This document shows, in pieces, positions 47,027 through 57,851 of a stretch of DNA of 64,000 nt. The stretch is from Meconema thalassinum (Eukaryota; Arthropoda; Insecta; Orthoptera; Tettigoniidae): NCBI GenBank assembly GCA_946902985.2, contig CAMPQE020000051.1, positions 1,984,001 to 2,048,000 on the forward strand, in the 5' to 3' direction. Position 1 is the stretch's first letter. Each line of letters starts with the position of its first letter. The notes below the pieces were generated by a model, which was not told the DNA's origin, searched no databases, and worked only from the letters and a program-made list of their open reading frames with translations. Made by a program: the position numbers and the translations under genes.

Positions 47027-47194
47027 GGAGTAGTACTGGATAGCAGATAGGCCTTACGACTAATCTAACGGAACATACAGAGGTCAATATAGTTTTCTTC
47101 AAACTTTTAGTGCTACGGAAGGTAATAAATTGAGGCATAAATCATGTAAATCTCATAATCTGCAATTTGAAGTGACTGAAAACATGGAATAAGA
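47027..47194 (+). repeat. direct repeat, partner at 46051-46238
   Basis: Second copy, with small deletions relative to the first (the block around GAAAATTAG is missing). Confidence 0.75.
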
Positions 47195-47515
47195 ACAATA
47201 TGTTTGCTGTGAAAAATGTATTCATCATTCGATGTTTCTCAGTGTAGTGGGGAAACTTTCACTTTTTATTTCATTATAAATACATTTCTGTAGCGGACTC
47301 CTTAGGTATAATATGTTTCAGCATCAACTAATTTTATTTATTTTATATGTTTTCAAACAATGTACCATAATGTGTATGATTATGTATCATTTCTTTATTT
47401 GGTAAGAAACCATAAGAGTTATAATTTTGCAGCTTCCTTCCTCTCTAAATTTGCCTGCCCAAGTGTTGACATAACAAATAATGTATAATTTTATTTCTTT
47501 CTTCGTTTTGCCCAC

Positions 47516-47719
47516 TTAGGGAGCGCGCTTGAACTTGTTGACTCGGGTTGATGGAGCTTTCCTCTTCTTCTCCTCCCAAAATCTCCTCATGAACTCGCTA
47601 TGCCCCTTCTTACGTTCCTCCGTCCATTTTTTTCCAGTGGTCTTTTTAGCTTTTTCGGCGAAAGAGTGATTTGTAACTCGAGTTCCAAAAGTCTTGCGAT
47701 TCATGATGCTATCTTTCAT
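47516..47719 (-). CDS. short basic open frame, unidentified
   Basis: 67 codons, strongly basic, with KKWTEERKKGHSEFMRRFWE followed by EKKRK. The G-K-x-x-[ST]-x-E pattern is vaguely like small modular DNA-binding repeats of homing-endonuclease type (NUMOD), but one repeat is not enough. No neighbouring exon seen. Probably either a tiny exon or chance. Confidence 0.2.
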   Translation of the reverse strand: MKDSIMNRKTFGTRVTNHSFAEKAKKTTGKKWTEERKKGHSEFMRRFWEEKKRKAPSTRVNKFKRAP

Positions 47720-48221
47720 GATGCTATTTTATTTATTTATATCTGTATGTAAAATAGAATATAATATATTTTTGTATAGTATATAACTTTGATTTCATTT
47801 TGATGTTATAATTTCAATCCTACACACAGCCTAATGGCCTCAGTTCCTTTACCATATTATGTACTTCATTGAATGTGGGATTAATATTTCAATGTGTGCT
47901 AGCCTTGGTGTTCTGTTCCAAAGTCATTTTATTTATTTGTGTTGTGATCTGGTTAAACTCAGTGTAGCCTACTCTACAGTAATTATTAGCTATTATTCAA
48001 GAATATTTTAATGAGGTGCTTAATTACATACTGAGAGTACCACACTGAACTGTAGTTATTGGTTTGAAACTACTACTGTACATGTATTGCACCAGTATTA
48101 TGTACAAAGTAGCCTACATTGAAAGGGAGAATGGCAATTCAATTGTAGAAAACCCATAATATTTTTGGCACACAGAAAGAACATTGTGAGGTTTGAAACC
48201 ATTTTTCAGTGTTGCCTAAGT

Positions 48222-48429
48222 AAACAAAAGTTTGGGGCTTTTCAGTCGGTCAACACGAATGTACCCAAATAGAGCTGGGTTATGCCCTAATCCTGAAATA
48301 AATTACACGAGATTAATAAATAAATAAAAAATAATTAATCTCATGTAATTTATTTCAGGATTAGGGCATAACCCAGCTCTATTTGGGTACATTCGTGTTG
48401 ACTGACTGAAAAGCACCAAACTTTTGTTT
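48222..48429. repeat. near-perfect hairpin, 96-bp arms, 16-base loop
   Basis: Arms 48222-48317 and 48334-48429 are reverse complements with about three mismatches. The left arm begins AAACAAAAGTTTGGGGCTTT and the right arm ends GCACCAAACTTTTGTTT. The loop is A/T only (AAATAAATAAAAAATA). No coding content and no clear target-site duplication at the edges. It may be a foldback MITE, a young inverted duplication, or an assembly artefact. Confidence 0.88.
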
Positions 48430-48539
48430 TGTACACAGAAATAAATAAACAAACGGAGGGGGGGGAGGGGCGGAAGGAATGGGGGGAGGGGCTAGCCGAA
48501 GATTGCGGTTCAAATTTCCCCCGCGATAAATTTAGTTCC

Positions 48540-48700
48540 ATTAGCGTCCTCAGGAGGCGCTACAGTGCATGCGTGCGCAACGGTGTGTGGGCGGTGGGCG
48601 TGATCGGAATTGAATTCAAAGCTGGAGTAACCGTTCTTACCCATATTCTTTGGTGCAAGATGGCTACTACGATTTTGGAACCTTTGTAGTACCGGTAGTG
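48540..48700. promoter_or_regulatory. promoter-like GC island
   Basis: Locally GC- and CpG-rich, with GTGCATGCGTGCGCAAC (resembling an NRF1 site), GTGGGCGGTGGGCGTG (GC-box-like) and CAAGATGGC (YY1-like). No gene start can be tied to it. Its ATTAGCGTCCTCAGGAGGCG block recurs near 40945. Confidence 0.3.
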
Positions 48701-49435
48701 ATTTGGTGACCTAAATAACTAGATCGTCAAGAAAAGCAAAAAGAGCTAGGCCCTACTCTATTTGTTTATTCCGGGACAAGATGATAACCTAGGTAGAAAA
48801 AATACAGAATCATTGAGGTACTTGTACTGTCACGATGGAGAAAATATCATGATATATATAGAGGAGAAATATAAAATAATGTAATCCATTGGAAATAAGT
48901 AGGTTAGGGCTATGCTTCATACGTTCGTCTCGGAATGGCAAATCACTTGGCCATTGTCCAGGGTCCTTTGATGCACAGTTATAATATAAACGTATTCAGC
49001 AGCTTCTTATTGAAACAATTCCATAATCGGGAGAAAGTGGATTACCTAAGCAAACGTAACGCTGCCTAAAACATGAATCCCTGGTGAGCTAATACTATGA
49101 CCTGGTACAAGTTGATACCATATTTCAATTATTTATAAATTTTACATCAATTTCAGTCTTATATTAAATTCATTTCTAATGGATTTGCTGGTATTACCTT
49201 TTAATATTGCAGGTTACAGTATATTGCTCTTGCCTCTCATCGAATATTGGTGATAGTTTCACCCTACGGCTCGAGAAGGCAGAGTTCTGCAGTGCTCCAC
49301 TATGTTTTATCTATTATATGTTTATCGCTTACAAGCCCTAACCTTGTAACCTGGCGCCCACGTAAATATATGAGGGCTCTATTTATCGTAAGAAAAGGGA
49401 AAGTACATTGACTCTTGCCAACCTATTCTGAGCTG

Positions 49436-49510
49436 TCAGATGAGGGATTCGAACCCTCGCTTCCTATGAGAAAATTCGATCGCCTTCAACCGCTCGACCA
49501 ACCCGATAAT
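49436..49510 (-). other. tRNA-Ser/Leu-like sequence (degenerate tRNA or SINE head)
   Basis: On the minus strand TGGTCGAGCGGTTGAAGGCG matches a type-II tRNA D-arm/A box, and GAGGGTTCGAATCCCTC is a perfect T-arm with B box. Acceptor arms do not pair and no clean anticodon stem forms, so a functional tRNA is unlikely. Confidence 0.55.
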
Positions 49511-49806
49511 TAATGTATAGCCTAAGCATGTATTAGGAAGGCGAAAAAAGAAAGAAATCCATTCTGCCCACAGTAGATCCAATAATAATATTATGAGCTT
49601 AGAAGCTGTAATTTATCATGAGAGGGGCATCGACTTAGAAGGTTGATTAGCCCCTTAAACTAGGCTGTGTGTGTGTAAGTGAGTATGTCTGACAACCTGT
49701 GTTATTGTGACGGTGCTTATCATGAGGTCACAGCCGCCTCCTTCCCAATCTTCACCTGACTTACAAATACACAGACACCGCAATAAAGAAGGTTATCATC
49801 ACTCAC

Positions 49807-51862
49807 ACAGAAGACCTACTACACAGAGGGGTAAAGGAGGGGGAGAGGAGAATGAAGCATTAGAAAGGGCTTTACGACAAGATACTACTCCGGAGGTCAA
49901 CCGTCGGCTTGTGCATTACTCGACTGCACCGGGCTGATGACCTGAGAGCCTTGAAGGGGAAAACGAAAAATATATAACCCTACAGCTAACCTTAGATGTT
50001 ACTAAAGGGCGAATACAGGATACTAGATATATCTACGAAATTGTATAACCTAAAAATTCGAAGAAGCGACGAGTTTCCACGAGGCTATTCGTATTTACGG
50101 TCGTAACGGCAACTATCTTCTCCACCCTCCCGAAGGTTACGAGGATCATTCCGCCAAGAGAATAACAATTATTGTAGCATTAAGGGGGCGAAACAGCTAG
50201 GTCATCTGACCCTAAATATAGATATATCAGAATTTAACATGAAACTCACCGTTCGGTCAGGGCTACAGATCCTCGATTTAAAAGCAGGGAAGCTTTGGAT
50301 TGTCAATTCATTTCTATACTCGGGGTTTGGATTAAACTTTATACCCAACTAATTATTTCTGGATCTTTCTTTGAGGTTCTCGTAAATTACTGTCTTCTTA
50401 GAAATTGCGAGTGACTTTTCAAATTGCGATGTTAGAAGCCAGTAGTTCAAACACAAAGGCGCTCGTAATGGCGGATTGTGACGGTTATTTTTGCCGTTAA
50501 AAGTTGACGTCATGCCCAAGATTTGCAGCTATTAATGCACGTACGAAGAAAGCCGTTCAATTCGCGAGAAGTAAACCGCATGTAACTCTTGGAAAATAAA
50601 ACCTGGGTGCTCAGATATACGGTATTTGTGGGGACAATTTTGAATTTTAACACGTCAGGTCCTAGGCAACGGTTTTAATAACACTTGATACTACAATGCG
50701 GTTCGAGTCTAAGATACCTATGTCATTTTCTTTCGCCTTGCTCGGCATAAATTAACCCCTCGCTTTGGACGAATTATTCCTACGAGGCTTGAAATGAACC
50801 TTCGTTCTAGCCTACCCTACTATGGTGAGTTGAAAGATGCTCTAATTTTATTTCCCAATTGCTTAAAATTGGACGTAGTAAAGCGAGGAAGAGGCCTTGT
50901 TACAGCCTTCCCATATGTTCTGCTAACTGAAAGCAAGATCTGATTTTACATTTCCTGGTTAAGTCCATGTTATGTACTTGTATGTTGATTGGGACAGGTG
51001 AATCTAAATCACAGGCTTCGAGGCTACTATTATCTTGCTCAGTCAGTCGAGTTTAGGCATTATAGGCAATTCAACTTGGCATGGACTCCAATATTTACTA
51101 TTTAAAAGTTTGTGTGTGGTGTGAGGTGTCTGATAACCTGTGAAATTGTGAAGGCTTTACCAGAGTATAAGTGGAGACAGGTGCCACAAAGTGCTTTCAT
51201 TTAGAGATATGCATTTATATAATTTAATAAGGTTATGACTAGAATTGGGGTGGGAGAATACACACACTGTTTACAAACTTAGCTAGTAATAATAATATCA
51301 ATTAGACTGTTCTTAATCGCCCTCCTTCACTCATTCATCCTTCTACTTAGTCATACATTTTCTCATAGAATGCCCTTCCTTACATTTCACTTAACCACAT
51401 TTACAGAAATGCACTTCATATAACGTATCATTGCTCTTGGACAAACAAACAACGACTAAGGAGATGTTCTCACACTTAGGGCCTAAGCTTTAAAGGAGGA
51501 TGGCTGTAGGTTCGTTACTCGGGAGGTACAGATACAGGTTCAGCTGTTCGAGAGGCTCACAGGCCTCTTCGGCCTCACGTGGCACTGCAACATCCTGAAT
51601 GTTAACGTATTCATCTCACTCTTTCAGGACCGGGTTCGAATACTTTGTCGGTGCCTCTGAGAGGAGTCTCTATAATTAAGGCGAAGTAAAGAGTGTTTGG
51701 TTGTCCTGCAGGCAAAATATGACTCTGTTAGAGATGCCAGATATCCCCAGGGCGAATTTACTTTCCAGAAGACTTTACTTTCATTCCTTTAGTCCCAACC
51801 AAGGGTTTCAAATCAAGGAGGAGGGCCCTAAGGAACGAGAGTAGCTCTAGATGAGGCTTGCG
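49807..51862. repeat. R1 repeat, copy 2 (paralogue of 5246-7335)
   Basis: Collinear with 5246-7335 and the same orientation. The upstream 80 bases are a SINE tail (CCGCCTCCTTCCCAATCTTC). It ends at GAGGCTTGC and runs directly into a partial tandem array. Confidence 0.8.
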
Positions 51863-52888
51863 TTCATATACCATTCGTCCAATAGCGATGAATCTTGGGT
51901 GAGATGTTGTGTACACTTCAGGGAGGGTTTCTGGCTTAGTACATCCTCTTAACAATAGGTATCGCACAAGTATATTCAACAAATGAGATACGGCACGCGA
52001 ATTACTTAAACAAAATCCCGTATGCGTTCATATACCATTTATCCGATTGCTATGAAACTTCGGTTGAATTGTTGTACACACTCCAGGAAAGGTTTCTGAC
52101 TTAGTAAATCCTCTTTACAATAGGTAGCGCACGAGTAGATTCAAGAAATGAGTTACGCGCGTATCGTTTAAAAAGATATCCGTATGCGTTCATATACCAT
52201 TCATGCGATTGCAATGAACTTTGGAGAAATGTTGTTTCCACTCCCGCAAAGACGATTTAGTAAATCCGTTTTACAATTGGTAGCCCATGAGTAGATTCAA
52301 TTAATGAGCGACAGTGCGTGAATCGTTTCAACCAAGTCCCGTATGCGTTCATATACCATTCATCCGATTATCATCAAACTTTGGGGAAATTGAGAACAGT
52401 CCTGCGAAGGTGTATGAATTAGTAAATCCGTTTTTCAATGGGTGGCGCACAAGTAGATTCGACAAATGAGTGACGGCGCGAATCGTTTAAACAAAATCCC
52501 GTATGCCTACATATGCCATTCTTCCGATTGCGATGAAACTTTCATGATTTGTTGTGTACAAGCCAGGGAAGGTTTTCGACTTAGTAAATCCTTTTTACAA
52601 TAGGTAGCGTACGAGTATGTTCAACAAATGGGTGACAGCGCTCGAATCGTTTCAAAAAAGTCCCGTATGTGTTCATATACCATTCATTTCATTGCGATGA
52701 AAATTTGGTGAGTTAATGAGCACGCGCCCATGATTTTTTTGAGATAGTAAATCAATTTTATATAGTTTAGAGGAGGTAAAGGGAAAAAGAAAAAAAATAT
52801 TGGGAAATCCAAAAGCACTTCAACGAACAAAGTTACAACGCCAACATTTTCTTTGATTGGCATTGCGACGCATGCCGGGTACAGCTAG
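51863..52888 (+). mobile_element. tandem-array repeat element i, 5'-truncated
   Basis: About six units of a ~162-bp sequence (core TATGCGTTCATATACCATTC, then CGATTGCGATGAAACTTTGG and a GTAGCGCACGAGTAGATTCA-like part), followed by a unique 3' segment ending GCATGCCGGGTACAGCTAGT. Truncated at its left side against R1. The ACAGCTAG|T end fits the CTAG 3' terminus of Helitron-type elements, and internal tandem repeats are known from Helentron-associated INE/DINE-type elements. The class is inference. Confidence 0.65.
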
Positions 52889-52892
52889 TATA

Positions 52893-54888
52893 TAAATAAA
52901 AATGTATGTTCGTTTGTTCGTCTTTTATGCGTTCATAAACCACTCATCCGATTGCGATCAAATTTTGGTGAGTTGTTGTAAACACTTCCGGGATGGTCAT
53001 AGGCATAATCATTCCAATTTTCAATAGAGAGCGCGCGAGTAGTTTAAACAAATGAGTGTTGGCGATGCGTTCATATAGACTACAATTCATCCGATTGCGA
53101 CCAAATTTTGGAGGGTTGTTAAGCACACCTCCGGGATGTTTATAGGCATAGTTAATCCAATTTCCAATAGATAGCGCGCGAGTTGATTAAACAAATGAGT
53201 GTTGGCTATGCGTTCATATACAATTCATCCGATTGCGATAAAATTATGATGAGTTGTTGTGCACACATCCGGGAAAGTTATAGGCATAGTAAATCTTATT
53301 TACAATAGATGGCGCGCGAGTAGCTACAACAAAATGGCGTGCGATTCGTTTCAACAAAGACCACATGCGTTCATATACCATTCATCCCATTGCGATTAAA
53401 CTTGGGTGAGATGTTGTGTACACTCCAGGAACGGTTTCTGGGTTAGTAAATCCATTTTAAATTAGGTAGCGCACGAGCAAATTCAACAATTGAGCGACGA
53501 CACGTAAAAGGATTCAACAAAGTCCCGTATGCGTTCATATTCCATTCGTCCGATAGCGATGCCACTTTGGTGAGATGTTGTGTACGCTTCAGGGAAGGTT
53601 TCTGACTTAGTAAATCCATTTTACGATAGGTCGCGAACGAGTAGATTCAAGAAATGAGCGATGACGTGCCAAGCGTTTCAAAAATGTACCGTATGCGTTC
53701 ATATACAGTTCGTCCGATAGCGATGAAACTTGGGTGAGATGTTGTGTATACATCAGGGAAGGTTTCTGGCTTAGATCATCCTCCTTTCAATAGGTGGCGC
53801 ACGAGTAGATTCAAAAACTGACCGACAACCCGTGAAGCGTTTCAACAAAGCCCCATATGCGTTCATATTCATATTCATGCGAAAGCAAAGAAACTTGGGT
53901 GAGTTTTTGTGTACACTCCAGGGAAGGTTTTTGGCTTAGTACATACATTTTACAATAGGTAGCGCACGAGTTTATTCAACAAATGAGCGACGGCACGTGA
54001 ATCGTTTGAAACAAATACCTATGCGTTCATATACCATTCATCCGATTGCGATTAAACTTTGGTGAATTTTTGTGTGCACTCCAGGAAAGATTTCTGGCTT
54101 AGTAAATACATTTTGCAATAGGTAGCGCTCGAGTAGATTCAACGAATGAGCGATGGTGCGGGAATCATTTCAACAATGACCCGTATGCGTTCATACATAT
54201 TCATTCGATTGCGATGAAGCTTTGGTGAATTGCTATGTACTCTCCAGAGAAGGTGACTGGCTTATTCCATGGATTTCACGATAGGTAGCGCACGAGTAGT
54301 TTCAGGAAATGAGCTACGGCATGCGAATCGTTTAAAAGAGGCCCATATGCGTTCATAGATCATTCATCCGATTGCGATTACTTTGGTGAATCGTGGAGTT
54401 CACACCAGGAAAGTTTCAGGCTTAGTAAATCTATTTTATAATAGGTAGCGTACGAGTAGATTCAACAAATAAGTGACGGCACATATATCGTTTAAACAAA
54501 ATCCTGTATGCGTTCATATGCCATTCATCTGATTGCGATGAAACTTTGATGAGTTCTTGTGTACATTTACGCGAATGTTTCTAACGTAAATCCATTACAC
54601 AGTTGGTAGCGCAAGAGCAAATTTTAAAAATGGGTGACAGAGCACGAATTGTTTAAACAAAATTCCGTATGCGTTCATACATCAATCATCCGGTTGTGAT
54701 GAAATATTGATGAATTTTTGTGCACGATCCCACTTATGTTCCAAAATTATTTAATCCATTTACGATAGTTTAGAGGCAGTTAACGGAAATTGAAAAAAGA
54801 TTGTTTCCAAAAGCACTTCAAGAAACAAAATTACATCATCAACACATTCTTTGATTGGCAGTGCAACGCATGCCGGGTACAGCTAGTT
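52893..54888 (+). mobile_element. tandem-array repeat element ii, apparently full length
   Basis: It begins ATAAATAAAAATGTATGTTC and a GTTTGTTCGTC stretch right after the end of element i, contains about twelve ~162-bp units (starts near 52929, 53066, 53209, 53367, 53529, 53696, 53858, 54014, 54187, 54348, 54510, 54670), and ends in the same 3' segment with GCATGCCGGGTACAGCTAGT. No open frame survives. It is likely non-autonomous. Confidence 0.7.
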
Positions 54889-55059
54889 TGGAAATATTTA
54901 TAACTTACTGCGTTAGTAATTAAGTGTATTAACATTAAATGTCCATATCAAGTGAAGTGCATTTTAATTTGTTTCTTAATTTTGATATTTAAAAAGGTGA
55001 GTCCGTGGGACACAGGGTAGGAATATACGTAACATGTTTCCTAGTAGTGAATCGAGGGT

Positions 55060-55745
55060 TAAGGAACCAGACTAGAATGATTCACAAGATGGAAAGACAG
55101 GAAAAAAGCGAATTTGTTGAGGATGAACTTTGTCTTAGGAGAAACGTCGGAACTAAGGAATCCGTAGTAAGTCTTAGATTGAACTTCGAAGGTCGAATAT
55201 GAAAATATTAAAGAACGATCATGGCACTTGAGACAGTGAAAAGGCTTTTAATAATGCTGATTTGAGTAAAATGTTTAACATACAGAACATTATTAGAATA
55301 ATGTAATCATCTTCAATCTATACAGAATTCAGATGGCAGTTATACAAGCTGAAGAATATTAGAGAGCGTCTGGAATTCATAAAGGTGTAAAGCAGCTTAT
55401 TAACCATAATTTTTCACCCTAAACATTGAATAAACAATGCAGAAAATTACAAAGGTCTTATGGAAATAAGTTATAAAAAGTAGATTCGCTCGGGCAGGGA
55501 AGACTCTTATACATACAATAATTGCGTTGATATTAAATGTAGATTTAAGTTTTTAAGGAACCAGTTTTGAATTATCTGGGTAGTGGCACTCTAACGAATT
55601 GAAACTTGGACTGTCGCCGCAGCAGAAAATAAGAGAAAGATGCTCCAGAAGTGTGGTGTTAAGGAGAATGATGAATATCAGATGGGTAGATAGAGTAACA
55701 AATGAAGAGGTAGTACAGAGAAATGTTTCTGAAAAGGGCTAATGT
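55060..55745 (+). pseudogene. degraded LINE (family B), uninterrupted copy
   Basis: The same relic as 12240-12834 plus 15447-15545, here continuous through GTGTGGTGTTAAGGAGAATG, which supplies the empty site for the TTAA element. It is an older member of the family that includes the LINE at 56449. Confidence 0.85.
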
Positions 55746-55968
55746 ACAGATGAATTTGGTAAGTAGGAAACAACATCATGAGTAAATATGTGATGCTTCA
55801 GAAATCATTTGCTACTGAATATGCTTATTATTAGAAAACATGACTTCAAATTTTCCCTATGAGCTTGGTTGACTTCCATTTTCTACATGAGATTTTTTTC
55901 GTCCTTTATTGTTTAGGATGTTGGTTCATAAATCTTGTTTTGAGAGTAACTTCTTCGCAATTGGTACT

Positions 55969-56448
55969 TTAGTCAAACTTCTCATGGCTGTGGATTAGCA
56001 AGTGTTTCTTCAAATGTCGTTCTTGGGTAAATTTGGCATCGCACAGGTTACAGGAATATGGCGTTTTTCCTGTATGGATAAGGATATGTTTTTTCAAAGT
56101 TCCTTTCTGAGTAAATTTAGATTCGCACATGGCACATGAGTAGGGCATTACGCCACTATGGACTAGCATGTGTTTATTCAAATTTCCTCGTTGAGGAAAT
56201 TTGGCTTCGCACACGTTACATTGATATGGCATCTTGCCACTATGCATCAGCATGTGAATTCTTAAACTTACCCTGTGGGTATATTTGGATTCCCATACGC
56301 TACTGAAATACGGCATCTCGCCGCTATGGATAAACATATTTTGATTCAAACTTCCTCTCGCAGTAAAGTTGGCTTCGCACACGGTACAGGAATATGGTAT
56401 CTGCCCAGTATGAATTACCATGTGAGTATTCAAATTTCCTTTCTGATA
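55969..56448 (-). pseudogene. zinc-finger exon copy 2, 3' part (fingers 4b-9)
   Basis: From RKGNLNTHMVIHTG (second half of finger 4) through five more fingers to HLLIHSHEKFD-stop. Finger 6 (YFSSVWESKYTHR) has lost both Cys ligands and would not bind zinc. Finger 5 ends NQNMFIHSG, so its first His is lost. The part upstream is at 59774-60179, across the LINE insertion. This damage, with the insertion, marks a pseudogene. Confidence 0.85.
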
Positions 56449-56792
56449 TGTGAGGGTGCATGTCAGTGTGCCTGATGACAGACTGTTTTAGTGGTAGTAT
56501 TTGTTGTTGGAACTTGAGTGGTTTCTTTTTAGTAGAATTTTGGTATTTAATTGTTAGTACGGTAGAAGGTTAGTATTTTTGTTAGTAGAATTGTTCTTTA
56601 CTTATTCTGAAAGGGAGTAGCAGCCTTTCAGAATAAATCAAATCTTTACTAGTCTTATAGACGGTTAAGATATTGATAATATAAGACAAATAATGGCTAC
56701 ACCGCGTCCTGCTGCACGGCTGAAAGCAACGGGAAACTACAGCCGTATGCTATTCCCGAGGATATGCACCTCTCTATGCATAATTACATGTG

Positions 56793-57770
56793 ATGATGGC
56801 CTCCTCCCTTGTAAAATTTCAATCCGGAGGTAAACTAGTCCCCCGTTCGGATCTCCGGGTGGGGACTACTCGAGAGGGGGTTAACATCACAGAAGTGACA
56901 AAGAGGAAATCTGACATTCTACAAATCGGAGCGTGGAATGTTAGAAGTCTGCTAGGAAGTGGAAGGTTAGAAAACTTAGAAAGGGAAATTGATAGGTTGA
57001 GATTGGATTTGGTTGGGATTAGTGAAATGCGCTGGCAGGAAGAACAGGACTTTTGGTCAGGAGACTATAGGGTCATTAGCACTAAATCAAACAATGGCCA
57101 AGCAGGGGTTGGCCTCATATTGAGTAGGAAACTTGGACAGCGGGTGGAATATTATGAGCAATATAGTGAACGGATTATTGTAGCAAAAATCAATACTAAA
57201 CCTACCTGCACCACAGTGGTACAAGTCTATATGCCTACCAGTCAAGCTGATGATGAGGATGTTGAAAAGGTCTACGAAGAAATTGACGAAATTCTGAGGT
57301 ATATCAAGGGTGATGAAAATGTTATAGTAATGGGAGATTGGAATGCTGTGGTAGGAAAAGGGAGAGACGGGACGACAGTAGGAGATTTCGGATTAGGTGA
57401 AAGGAATGATCGAGGAAGCAGGCTGGTAGAATTCTGCACCGAGCATGAATTGGTCATAGCTAACACCTTATTCAATAACCACAATAGAAGAATATACACA
57501 TGGATGAGACCAGGAGATACAGGGCGTTACCAAATCGACTTCATTATGGTCAAGCAGAGGTTTCGAAACCTGATTTTGGATTGTAAAACATATCCTGGTG
57601 CTGACATAAACTCTGACCACAATCTGGTTGTAATGAAATGCAGATTTAAGTTGAAGAAACTGAAGAAAAGTCAAAAGCCAAAAAGGTGGGCAATAGACAG
57701 ACTGAAAGAGAAGGATGTAAACGAAAGATTCAAGAAGAGTATAAAGGAAGGTACTAATGAAAAACCCTAA
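56793..57770 (+). CDS. LINE endonuclease domain (part of broken polyprotein)
   Basis: Apurinic-type endonuclease nicks target DNA for reverse transcription. Visible residues, counted from a GTG three bases upstream: GAWNVRSL (Asn50), SEMRWQ (Glu79), VMGDWNAVVG (Asp183, Asn185), YQIDFIMV (Asp250) and SDHNLV (Asp276, His277). These are the full catalytic set. The frame ends at a TAA near 57768. The next ~85 bases code in another frame (DEWALLKNEITKSAEENIGR), then the original frame resumes by 57852. So two compensating frameshifts separate this part from the reverse transcriptase. Confidence 0.85.
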   Translation: MMASSLVKFQSGGKLVPRSDLRVGTTREGVNITEVTKRKSDILQIGAWNVRSLLGSGRLENLEREIDRLRLDLVGISEMRWQEEQDFWSGDYRVISTKSNNGQAGVGLILSRKLGQRVEYYEQYSERIIVAKINTKPTCTTVVQVYMPTSQADDEDVEKVYEEIDEILRYIKGDENVIVMGDWNAVVGKGRDGTTVGDFGLGERNDRGSRLVEFCTEHELVIANTLFNNHNRRIYTWMRPGDTGRYQIDFIMVKQRFRNLILDCKTYPGADINSDHNLVVMKCRFKLKKLKKSQKPKRWAIDRLKEKDVNERFKKSIKEGTNEKP

Positions 57771-57851
57771 ACAAACTTCAATTGCAGACGAATGGGCGCT
57801 TTTGAAGAATGAAATAACAAAATCCGCAGAAGAAAACATTGGTAGGAAAGA

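Noticed and set aside
51863..54888. CRISPR-like array
   Set aside because: Units are ~162 bp, diverged and contiguous, with no spacer/repeat alternation, in a eukaryotic genome. The 69-bp array fails for the same reasons.
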